Source: Tragulus kanchil (Eukaryota > Chordata > Mammalia > Artiodactyla > Tragulidae). Taken from it: a DNA stretch of 64,000 bases. Below are positions 47,598 to 58,083 of this stretch, one piece after another; within the stretch, counting starts at the first letter, position 1, and every line of letters begins with the position of its first letter. The stretch lies in NCBI GenBank assembly GCA_022376925.1, contig JAIOJX010000002.1, forward strand, positions 130,582,831 to 130,646,830, written 5' to 3'. The notes beneath the pieces were generated by a model. It was not told where the DNA came from. It saw only the letters and a program-made list of their open reading frames with translations, and made no database searches. The position numbers and the translations under genes are program-made.

Positions 47598-49800
47598 AGA
47601 GAAGAAAGCATAGCTGAGAGAAACAATGGTCTGAGAAAATGGTCTAAGACAAAGCTGATAAACTAGCAGTCACCAGGCTAAATCCATCCCTGGCTAACCC
47701 TCATAAAGGTTTTAAGAAAAAATTTGAATGGAATAAAATTTGATTTATACAAAATTTAAAAATGGGTGATTTCTGGGATTTCCCTGTGGGTCCAGTAGTT
47801 AAGAGTCCACCTTGCAGTGCAGGTTTGATGCCTGGACAGGAAACAGAGATCCCACATGCTGCAGAGTAACTAAGTCAATCCACCAAAATGAAAGATCCCA
47901 CATGATGCAATGAAAATCCTGTATGCTGCAACTAAGACCTGACAAAACCAAAGAAATACTGTTTTTAAAATGGGTAATTTTCTACCTTTCTGGTTTCTCT
48001 TGAAAAAGCAGATAATCTGGTCATCCTAACATCACATTATCAGATGGCATAATGCATAAGAGCTGAGTAGCAGCTGCCCTCTGTAGGCCAGAAAAGAAGT
48101 CTTATGTTGTCCCAGCCCTGCCTCAGTCTGTTTTGACCCTCAAAGCCATTTGAGTTTGAGACTCCTGCTCAATAGGGACATGCTATTGTCATCCATCCAT
48201 TAATATTCCTCACACAACATTCTACCCTTACCTGCCATTGGGTCTGCACCTGGAGACAACACGAATATCAACGGTGCACAGCAACTGGAATCATTGTAGG
48301 ACCCCTGGAGATCGAATGTAGGGGCTTCAATGTACACATTTCCCATGTGTTCAGCTATGAAATCCTGAATTGCTGGAATCATTTTGTCAGGCCGCAAACA
48401 TCGGAGGATCACCATCCTTTCCAAACCTTGAAGAAACTTCCAAGATCCAGGGAAGATCTCTGCATGGGGCCAGGCTGAGTCATAAATGAGCTTCCATTCA
48501 TTAGCATTTTGTCCCAAATGTTCCATGAGGCCTTTCAGTTTTGGCAATGCAGATGCACGAACCACTTCTGCCCATGACTTCTCAGACAGCCATTCAGAAA
48601 CTGGGTTGGGGAAGGGGTTGTCTAAGGCAACACCTCCAGTTAGAAGAAAGTACCAAATTTTCTCATTAATTTGCCTTTGCTCTTCATGATATGGTTTCAA
48701 AAAAAAAGAGAAGAAAGCATAGCTGAGAGAAACAATGGTCTGAGAAAATGGTCTAAGACAAAGCTGATAAACTAGCAGTCACCAGGCTAAATCCATCCCT
48801 GGCTAACCCTCATAAAGGTTTTAAGAAAAAATTTGAATGGAATAAAATTTGATTTATACAAAATTTAAAAATGGGTGATTTCTGGGATTTCCCTGTGGGT
48901 CCAGTAGTTAAGAGTCCACCTTGCAGTGCAGGTTTGATGCCTGGACAGGAAACAGAGATCCCACATGCTGCAGAGTAACTAAGTCAATCCACCAAAATGA
49001 AAGATCCCACATGATGCAATGAAAATCCTGTATGCTGCAACTAAGACCTGACAAAACCAAAGAAATACTGTTTTTAAAATGGGTAATTTTCTACCTTTCT
49101 GGTTTCTCTTGAAAAAGCAGATAATCTGGTCATCCTAACATCACATTATCAGATGGCATAATGCATAAGAGCTGAGTAGCAGCTGCCCTCTGTAGGCCAG
49201 AAAAGAAGTCTTATGTTGTCCCAGCCCTGCCTCAGTCTGTTTTGACCCTCAAAGCCATTTGAGTTTGAGACTCCTGCTCAATAGGGACATGCTATTGTCA
49301 TCCATCCATTAATATTCCTCACACAACATTCTACCCTTACCTGCCATTGGGTCTGCACCTGGAGACAACACGAATATCAACGGTGCACAGCAACTGGAAT
49401 CATTGTAGGACCCCTGGAGATCGAATGTAGGGGCTTCAATGTACACATTTCCCATGTGTTCAGCTATGAAATCCTGAATTGCTGGAATCATTTTGTCAGG
49501 CCGCAAACATCGGAGGATCACCATCCTTTCCAAACCTTGAAGAAACTTCCAAGATCCAGGGAAGATCTCTGCATGGGGCCAGGCTGAGTCATAAATGAGC
49601 TTCCATTCATTAGCATTTTGTCCCAAATGTTCCATGAGGCCTTTCAGTTTTGGCAATGCAGATGCACGAACCACTTCTGCCCATGACTTCTCAGACAGCC
49701 ATTCAGAAACTGGGTTGGGGAAGGGGTTGTCTAAGGCAACACCTCCAGTTAGAAGAAAGTACCAAATTTTCTCATTAATTTGCCTTTGCTCTTTCATGAT
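47597..49800. repeat. Tandem duplication unit 16 (about 1.1 kb, contains the 3' part of the large DNAH3 exon)
   Basis: Copy 1 is 47597-48690 and copy 2 is 48706-49800, offset 1109. Copy 1 ends 'ctcttcatgat' where copy 2 has 'ctctttcatgat'. Filler 48691-48705 is 'atggtttc' plus a run of A. The unit includes the exon's donor, about 460 bp of exon and a decayed tRNA-derived SINE (47778-47960, again 48887-49069). Confidence 0.95.
48232..48690 (-). pseudogene. DNAH3: Partial duplicate of the large DNAH3 exon (3' part only)
   Basis: This fragment repeats 49341-49800: the donor and the last ~153 codons through LIFVLSPGADPMA. It lacks the upstream acceptor and has a one-base deletion at its left-in-gene edge. 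It cannot be an exon as written. It is the product of duplication unit 16. Confidence 0.85.
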
Positions 49801-50750
49801 GCCTATCGTCAAGAGGAGGGAAAAAAGCAGCTTGTCCTTCTCAAACAGAGAGCGGCAGACATTGTTGTAGATACTGAGGGTGAAATGTTCAATGATGTAC
49901 TCAATTCGTAACTTTAGTTCCTCACTCTTCTTGCTATGGGCCAGAGAGTGCATGTAGAGGTTTATGAACCATGTCAGGGAGTACTGGTACATAGGTTCAA
50001 TGTAGGCCAGGTCAGAGATACAAAAGAAGATGGTGGCAGAGTGAATAGCTACTGGTTTGTAGCCCATACGAGTTTCATCGATCTGTGTTTCTGTCATTGA
50101 AGCAATTTCCTGTTTCTCAGAGATTTCTTCAGACAGCACCTTGGAGGAAGACAAAATTTTGATGGCAGTCTCATCCTCAAGGATGTTGCCCTCTGAAAGG
50201 GAAAGGACTTCCAAGATCTTATCTTCAATTTCCTTTAGTTGTTTCTTGTTCTTGGCACTTTCCACAATCAACTTATTCTTTTTCTCTTCCAGTTCTGGCT
50301 TCTCCTTGGCGGCCACGATGCCAAGGAGTTGATCTTGAAGGCCCAAGGGAGTGATCATAAAGTTGAGGAGACAGACTTTCACGGCAACCTCAGGAAGGTA
50401 ATGTGGATTCCTCAAACGGGTTGTGATATATAATTTAAAATCTTTGGAGTATTCAATGATGTTTTCACCGAGCTTCATATATTCAACTCCTTGCTGTCTG
50501 AATGTGGACTTGAGCAAGATGGGTTCAACAAAGGCATCCAGCTCTTCCCCAACGTTTTCTAGTAAGACTGGGGCACCAAACTGTATAGCGTGTTCTAGTG
50601 TCCTCACATAGTTGGTATCTGAGAACTTGATGACGGACAACTTATTTGCTTTCTCCATATTCTTGATCCACTTATTGGCCTGCCCCTGAGGGTCAATCAT
50701 TAAGGCCCAGCGTCTGGAATTGGATACAATGATGCCATTGTCAAAATGGA
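49341..50750 (-). CDS. DNAH3: DNAH3 large exon, 3' part (AAA5 to AAA6), intact copy
   Basis: Reading leftwards, this part runs from DNGIIVSNSRRWALMIDP through TLEHAIQFGAPVLLENVGEELD, the ITTRLRNPHYLPE block, QDQLLGIVAAKE, the DETRMGYKPVA segment and FFCISDLA to the donor after DPMA (G, then GTAAGG). It spans most of AAA5 and the AAA5-AAA6 linker. The frame is open throughout, giving about 470 codons. Combined with 51776-52512 the true exon would be about 2,142 bp, which fits the phases on both sides exactly. Confidence 0.93.
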
Positions 50751-51779
50751 GAAGGGGTTGTCTAAGGCAACACCTCCAGTTAGAAGAAAGTACCAAATTT
50801 TCTCATTAATTTGCCTTTGCTCTTTCATGATGCCTATCGTCAAGAGGAGGGAAAAAAGCAGCTTGTCCTTCTCAAACAGAGAGCGGCAGACATTGTTGTA
50901 GATACTGAGGGTGAAATGTTCAATGATGTACTCAATTGTAACTTTAGTTCCTCACTCTTCTTGCTATGGGCCAGAGAGTGCATGTAGAGGTTTATGAACC
51001 ATGTCAGGGAGTACTGGTACATAGGTTCAATGTAGGCCAGGTCAGAGATACAAAAGAAGATGGTGGCAGAGTGAATAGCTACTGGTTTGTAGCCCATACG
51101 AGTTTCATCGATCTGTGTTTCTGTCATTGAAGCAATTTCCTGTTTCTCAGAGATTTCTTCAGACAGCACCTTGGAGGAAGACAAAATTTTGATGGCAGTC
51201 TCATCCTCAAGGATGTTGCCCTCTGAAAGGGAAAGGACTTCCAAGATCTTATCTTCAATTTCCTTTAGTTGTTTCTTGTTCTTGGCACTTTCCACAATCA
51301 ACTTATTCTTTTTCTCTTCCAGTTCTGGCTTCTCCTTGGCGGCCACGATGCCAAGGAGTTGATCTTGAAGGCCCAAGGGAGTGATCATAAAGTTGAGGAG
51401 ACAGACTTTCACGGCAACCTCAGGAAGGTAATGTGGATTCCTCAAACGGGTTGTGATATATAATTTAAAATCTTTGGAGTATTCAATGATGTTTTCACCG
51501 AGCTTCATATATTCAACTCCTTGCTGTCTGAATGTGGACTTGAGCAAGATGGGTTCAACAAAGGCATCCAGCTCTTCCCCAACGTTTTCTAGTAAGACTG
51601 GGGCACCAAACTGTATAGCGTGTTCTAGTGTCCTCACATAGTTGGTATCTGAGAACTTGATGACGGACAACTTATTTGCTTTCTCCATATTCTTGATCCA
51701 CTTATTGGCCTGCCCCTGAGGGTCAATCATTAAGGCCCAGCGTCTGGAATTGGATACAATGATGCCATTGTCAATGGAG
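49720..51779. repeat. Tandem duplication unit 17 (about 1.03 kb, entirely exonic)
   Basis: Copy 1 is 49720-50750 and copy 2 is 50751-51779, offset 1031 then 1030 after a one-base deletion in copy 2 near 50937. The junction 'tcaaaatggagaaggggttg' falls where both edges share an 'ggagaagg'-like motif. Being wholly coding, it is the clearest case that the duplication is not tolerated. Confidence 0.96.
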
Positions 51780-52512
51780 AAGGAGTCAACGGGCAGTCCA
51801 GCAATCTGCCAGGCACGAATTTTTACAGGATCTCCTAACGTGTTGCTAAGACTAAAGTCACTGGAGCCAGGGATGACCTTGTCCTTACATTGGGCCAACC
51901 ACTGCTTCTGGCACTCAGCTCGATAATCCACAGTAAAGGCCCCCAAGTAAGCCACGGTCCCGGAGGACAACAGCACATCGCCTGTCAGATTAGTGTAACG
52001 GATGCCCAACTGCCGAGCAGCTTCTGTCCATCTATTTTTCTCTCCTCCAAGACCACTAATCAGTTTTTCTGCCCTGATCAGCTTTTGGGAACAGATTTCA
52101 ATGTTTTCCTCCAGAGTCTTTTTCTTAGTATTCATCTCTTCAAAGTCATCATTCAAGGCCTGGAGGCGGTCTACCACTAGTTTCAGCTCTGCTCGCTTCT
52201 GGTTCAGTTTCTTCATCTGTGTGTCTAGCTTCCCCTCAGCCTCTTTCAACCGCTCCCGTTTGGGAGCCACCACTTTGGCCACACGATCATACACTTCCAT
52301 GGCCCTCACCCACTTGCACAGACCCTCACATGCAGATGACACATTTTTAATTACAGCAGGCTGAAAATCTGGGTGATCGATAAACCTTTCCCGGATCCGC
52401 TTCATGATCACTGGGGGAATGTTGTCTTTGTCATATGTCTTGAGACTTTCCAGGAATTTCAGATCTCCAAGAACCTTTTTGGATACCCCCCAGTAATCTT
52501 CTATCATTTTTC
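50751..52512 (-). CDS. DNAH3: DNAH3 large exon, 5' part (microtubule-binding domain, CC2, start of AAA5) plus a frameshifted second copy
   Basis: The acceptor is CCAAACAG before GA AAA ATG ATA at 52512. Reading leftwards: KMIEDYWGVSKK, LKTYDKDNIPP, the microtubule-binding core with ACEGLCKWVRAMEVYD, then VAPKRERLKEAEGKL starting a heptad-rich CC2 stalk helix to about IRAEKLISGLGGEKNRW, then YLGAFTVDYR and the AAA5 start at WQIAGLPVDSFSIDNG. From about 51775 down to 50751 it is the second copy of unit 17. That copy has a one-base deletion near 50937 which shifts the frame after KKSEELKL. Only 51776-52512 is unique sequence. Confidence 0.92.
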
Positions 52513-52983
52513 CTGTTTGGGGCAAGAAGTAGAGATCAGACTATTTTTTAAAATTTTCATTGGAGGGTTATTGCTTTACAATGTTGTGTTGGCTTCTGCC
52601 ATACAACAACATGAATCAGAAGTATACAAATATCCCCTCCTTCTTGAGCCTCCCTCCCACCTCACCTCCATCCTACCCTTCTGGGTTGTCACAGAGTACC
52701 AGGCTGAGCTCCCTGTGTTATATAGCAACTTCCCATTAGCTAAGAGATAAGACTTTTAAGACATTCTGGCTGAAATTTACAACCCTATTTGCAGTGGCTG
52801 TTCCTATTTAGCAAAAAACAAACAAACAAAAGAAACCCCAGAGTCTTACAGAGGATTTTTAGGGCAGAGAATATTCTGAATGATATCATAATGATGGACA
52901 CATGTCATTACCTATTTGTTCAAACGCATAGAATGTACTAATATCAAGAGTGAAGCCTAATGTAAACTATGAACTTTGGATGA
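52513..52983. other. Intron start with reverse L1 3' fragment
   Basis: About 52545-52745 is a reverse L1 3' terminus ('ggagggttattgctttacaa', 'cttctgccatacaacaacat', 'cttctgggttgtcacagagt'). The rest is unrecognised. Confidence 0.7.
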
Positions 52984-55207
52984 CAAAAGGTGTCCATGTA
53001 GGTTCATCAGTTGTAACAAATATACCACTCTGGTGGGGGATGTTGATGATAAAGGAAGCTGGGATGTTGATAAAGGAGGCTATGCATGTGGGGGAGCAGA
53101 GGGTATATGAACAATTTCTGTATCTTCAACTTAGTTTTGCTGTGAACTTAAAACTGCTCTAAAAAAATTAGATCTTATAAAAAACAAAACAAAACCCAGA
53201 AAGCCCAAGCTCCTTGTCAGTCTTGGTGGCTCACCAACCTTACTCACCTCATCCTTATCGTGCTCCCTGGTCTTCAGTCACGAGAACCTTCCTTCAACTC
53301 CCTGATTATCCCAAGTGCTTCCCTACCATGAGCTCTTCACCTAGGCTGTAAATGGTATCTAGTTGGCTTCTGACCAGACTTCAGGCTCACTTTAAAAGCC
53401 ACCTCTCTATGGAGCATTTTCTTTCATCTCAGAGGCTAGAACATTTATAAAAGCATTTATGACAACCTGTGGTGGTTTTTTGGGGGGGGTTAGTTTTAAC
53501 TGTCTACTTCTTCCTCAAGGCTGTAAGCTCCTGGATGAGAACAAGATGGCAGAGTAGTATGACACTGAGCTTACTTCCCATCACAAACCTATAAAAAATA
53601 CATCTACATGTGGAGCAAGTCTCACTGAAAACCCAATGGAAACTCTTCAATGACCAAGGTTGTAAACAAAGATCCATATGGAGTTGTGTGGGAAGGGAGG
53701 AGAAGCAATCAGGTTGGGGCCTGTGCTCCTAGAAGGGGACACAGAGGTATCATAATTATAATGACTAAAAAAAATTAAGGATAAAGAGAGAATTCTAAAG
53801 GCAGCAAGAGACAAACAGAATTACATACAAAGGAACCCCCATAAGATCATCATGTGATTTTTCTGCTGAAACTTTGCAAGCCAGAAGGCAGTGAAATGGT
53901 ATAAAGTGCTGAAAGGAAAAAACCCTAAAACCTAGGATATTCTACTAGCAAGACTATCATTCAGAGTTGAAAAAGAGATAAAGAACTTTTCAGATAAGCA
54001 AAACCTGAGTTCAAATCTAAAAGAAGCATTAAAGTGTCTTCTTTAAGTGGAAAAGAAAAGGCTATAACAAGAATTGAAAATTTTTAGGAAAGGCAAAAGG
54101 TGTCCATGTAGGTTCATCAGTTGTAACAAATATACCACTCTGGTGGGGGATGTTGATGATAAAGGAAGCTGGGATGTTGATAAAGGAGGCTATGCATGTG
54201 GGGGAGCAGAGGGTATATGAACAATTTCTGTATCTTCAACTTAGTTTTGCTGTGAACTTAAAACTGCTCTAAAAAAATTAGATCTTATAAAAAACAAAAC
54301 AAAACCCAGAAAGCCCAAGCTCCTTGTCAGTCTTGGTGGCTCACCAACCTTACTCACCTCATCCTTATCGTGCTCCCTGGTCTTCAGTCACGAGAACCTT
54401 CCTTCAACTCCCTGATTATCCCAAGTGCTTCCCTACCATGAGCTCTTCACCTAGGCTGTAAATGGTATCTAGTTGGCTTCTGACCAGACTTCAGGCTCAC
54501 TTTAAAAGCCACCTCTCTATGGAGCATTTTCTTTCATCTCAGAGGCTAGAACATTTATAAAAGCATTTATGACAACCTGTGGTGGTTTTTTGGGGGGGGT
54601 TAGTTTTAACTGTCTACTTCTTCCTCAAGGCTGTAAGCTCCTGGATGAGAACAAGATGGCAGAGTAGTATGACACTGAGCTTACTTCCCATCACAAACCT
54701 ATAAAAAATACATCTACATGTGGAGCAAGTCTCACTGAAAACCCAATGGAAACTCTTCAATGACCAAGGTTGTAAACAAAGATCCATATGGAGTTGTGTG
54801 GGAAGGGAGGAGAAGCAATCAGGTTGGGGCCTGTGCTCCTAGAAGGGGACACAGAGGTATCATAATTATAATGACTAAAAAAAATTAAGGATAAAGAGAG
54901 AATTCTAAAGGCAGCAAGAGACAAACAGAATTACATACAAAGGAACCCCCATAAGATCATCATGTGATTTTTCTGCTGAAACTTTGCAAGCCAGAAGGCA
55001 GTGAAATGGTATAAAGTGCTGAAAGGAAAAAACCCTAAAACCTAGGATATTCTACTAGCAAGACTATCATTCAGAGTTGAAAAAGAGATAAAGAACTTTT
55101 CAGATAAGCAAAACCTGAGTTCAAATCTAAAAGAAGCATTAAAGTGTCTTCTTTAAGTGGAAAAGAAAAGGCTATAACAAGAATTGAAAATTTTTAGGAA
55201 AGGCAAA
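52984..55207. repeat. Tandem duplication unit 18 (about 1.11 kb, intronic)
   Basis: Copy 1 is 52984-54093 and copy 2 is 54094-55207, offset exactly 1110 with no difference noted. It contains an L2-like patch (about 53225-53420) and the beginning of a long L1 remnant. Confidence 0.96.
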
Positions 55208-56809
55208 ATTCCACTAGTAAACGCAAATATATAGTGGAGACTGTGGATCAACTACTTAAATAAACCAGAAGATTAAAAGAAAAAAATTGGTTTAATCAAC
55301 AACAGTTATACAATAAACAGCTAAAAGATGTACAATATGACATCAAAAACACAAAACATGGAGAGGAGGGGAGTAAAAATATAAATCTTTTAGACTGTGC
55401 TTGAATTTAAACGACTATCAGTTTTAAACAAGTAGATACAATTATACGTCAACATGTATTACCCCCATGGTAACCACGAATCAAAAATCTACAATAGATA
55501 TCAAAATAAATAGAAGAAATGCAGCATAAGGGTAAAAGAAAATGATCAGATCATAAGGGAAGAGACTAAAAGAAAAAAGGACTGAGAAAAACTATAAAAA
55601 TAACCAGAAAAGAAGTAACAAAATGGCAATAAGTTTATACCTATCAGCAATCATTTTAAATGCCAATGGACTAAACTGTGCATAAAAAGACATGAAATGA
55701 CTGATTAGACTTTTTAAAAAACAAGATTACTGCTAATAAGAGACTCCCCTTAGAGCTAAAGATACACAGACTGAAAGTGAGGGGATGATAAAGATACTTC
55801 ACAAAAATGAAAATGAAAAGAAAGTAGGGGTCGCAATACCCATATCAGATAAAACAGACTTTAAAACAAAATCTATAACAAAAAGAGAAACAAGAACATT
55901 ACAAAATGATAAAGATATTCATACAAGAAGAAGATATAACATTTGTTAACATATATATATCCAATATAGGAGCACCCAAATGTATAAAGCAAAGAAGGGT
56001 TGCAAAGAGTCAGACATGACAGAGATGATTTCACACATGAATTGAAAGAATTAATATTATTAAATTGTCCATATTATCCAATCAATCTACAGATTAAATG
56101 CAAAAACCTTTCAGTATATTAAAACATAAATAGAAAAAATAAACCTAAAATATATATAGAATCACAAAAGACCCCGAATAGCCAAAACAATCTTGAGAAA
56201 AAAGAAAAAAGCTGAAGGTATTGCAGTCCTTGACTTCATACAATATTACAAAGTTATAGTGATCAAACAGTATAGGCTGTATATGGAAAAACAGATACAA
56301 AGATCAATGGAATAGAATAGAGAGCCTGGAAAGGAACACACTCACTTATGGCTAATTAATCTATGATATAGGAGATAAGAATATACAACAGGGAAGTGAT
56401 GGTCTCATCAATAAGTGGTGCTGGAAAAACTGGACAGCTACATGTAAAAGAATGAAATTAGAACACTTAGCACTATGCACAAAGATAAACTCAAAATCGA
56501 TTGAAAACTAAATATAAGACTAGAAACCATAAAACTCCTAGAAGAAAATGTAGGCAGAACACTCTTTGACATACATCATAGCAATATTTTTTGGATTCAT
56601 CTCTTAAGGCAAAGGAAACAAAAGCAAAACTAAACAAACGGGATCTGATTCAATTTAAAAGCTTTTGTACAACAAAGGAAATGCAGAACAAAATGAAAAG
56701 ACAATCTACTGAAATGGGAGAAAATATCTGCAAATGATATGACTAATAAGGGGCTAACATCCAACATCTATAAACAGCTCATACAATTCCATATTAAGAA
56801 AAGAATCCA

Positions 56810-57140
56810 GGGGCTTCCCTGGTGGTCCAGTGGGTAAGGACGCCACCTTGCAGTGCAAGGGGTGCCGGTTCAATCCCTGGCCTGGGAAGATCCCACGTGC
56901 CGCGGAGCAGCTGGACCGATGTGTCCAATTACTGAGCTGGAGCTCTGGAGCGCATGCGCCCAGAGCCGGTGCTCTGCGACAACAGAGGCCACTGCGATGG
57001 GAGGCCCACGCGGGCCAAAGAACAAAGAAGGATGAAAAGAGATAAATGAAAGACCAATAGAAGTGGCCCGCCCGCCCCCTCCCTCCCCACCCCATCCCCC
57101 TCTCAAAATAAATAAATAAATAAATATTAAAAAAAGAAAA
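56810..57140 (+). mobile_element. tRNA-derived SINE, subfamily with distinct 3' body
   Basis: Full-length forward copy inserted in L1. It has the head 'ccctggtggtccagtgggta', 'agaccaatagaagtggcc', a C-rich spacer and an (AAAT)n tail. Target-site duplication 'gaaaagaatcca' flanks it (about 56798-56809 and 57141-57152). Confidence 0.92.
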
Positions 57141-57167
57141 GAAAAGAATCCAAACAAAAAATGGGCA

Positions 57168-57522
57168 GGGTTTCCTTGATAGCTCAGTGGTGAAGAGCTC
57201 ACCTGCCAATGCAGGAGACCGGGGTTCGATCCCTGATTTGGGAAGATCCCACATGCTGCAGAGCAACTAGGCCTGTGAGTCACAACTACTGAGCCTGTGC
57301 TTTAGAGCCTCGGAGCCACACCTATTGAGCCCATGTGCCGCAACTACTGAAGCCTGCGTGCCTTAGGTCCTGAGTTCCACAATGAGAGAGGTCACTGCAA
57401 CAAAAAATCTCCTCACCTCAACTAGAGAGTAGCCCCCACTCCCTGCAACTAGAGAAGAGCCTGCAGCAGCAGTGAAAGCCCAGAATAGCCAAAAATACAA
57501 ATAACTAAAATGCATTTCTTAA
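57168..57522 (+). mobile_element. CHR-type tRNA-derived SINE (classical form)
   Basis: The head 'gggtttccttgatagctcag' and B box 'gggttcgatccctgatttgg' lead into a long body with repeated 'acaactactgagcctg' motifs, 'gagagtagcccccactccct' and an A-rich tail. Flanking 'aaaaaatgggca' is the target-site duplication in the host L1. Confidence 0.9.
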
Positions 57523-57573
57523 AAAAAATGGGCAAAAGACTTGAATAGACATTTTTCCCAAGTAGACATACAG

Positions 57574-57653
57574 CCTATGGCCTGAAGGCGCCTGATCTCG
57601 TCTGATCTTGAAAGCTAAGCAGGGTTGGGCCTGGTTAGTACCTGGATGGGAGA
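57574..57653 (+). pseudogene. 5S rRNA retropseudogene fragment, 3'-truncated and tail-less
   Basis: About 80 bases match 5S rRNA: 'cctgatctcgtctgatcttg', 'aaagctaagcagggttgggc', 'ctggttagtacctggatggg' and 'agacc'. The internal promoter boxes A and C are largely kept. The last ~30 bases of 5S and a short piece near the 5' end are missing, and there is no A-tail. Imperfect 16-base direct repeats (57558-57573 and 57654-57669, one mismatch) flank it, so it inserted with target-site duplication into the L1. Not a functional rRNA gene. Confidence 0.9.
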
Positions 57654-58083
57654 CCAAGTAGACAAACAGATGGCTAACATGCACTGAAAAAAATGCCTAA
57701 CATCACTCATTATTAGAGAAATGCAAACTGAAACCACAATGAGGAATCATGTCACACCTGTCAGAATGGTTATAATCAAAAAGACCACAAATAACAAATG
57801 CTGGAGATGATGTGAAGAAAAGAGAACTCTCAAATACTGTTATGGGAATATAAATTGGTGCAACCACAATGGAAAACAGTATGGAGGTTCCTCAAAAACC
57901 TAAAAATTGATCTAGCAATTCCACTCCTGGATACATAGCTGAAAAAACCCAGAAATTCAAAGACATGCACCCTAATATTCATGGCAGCATTACTTATAAT
58001 AGCCAAGATCTGGAAACAACCCAAGTGCCCATCAAGAGATGATGGGATTAAAAAGATAACTGCATTATACATGTAAAGAGAAT

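Noticed and set aside
48486..52364. Plus-strand open frames opposite the large DNAH3 exon
   Set aside because: They are antisense shadows of a real coding exon, repeated because the exon is duplicated.
57574..57653. Functional 5S rRNA gene
   Set aside because: It lacks the 3' quarter and part of the 5' region, has no T-run terminator directly after it, and is bounded by a target-site duplication.
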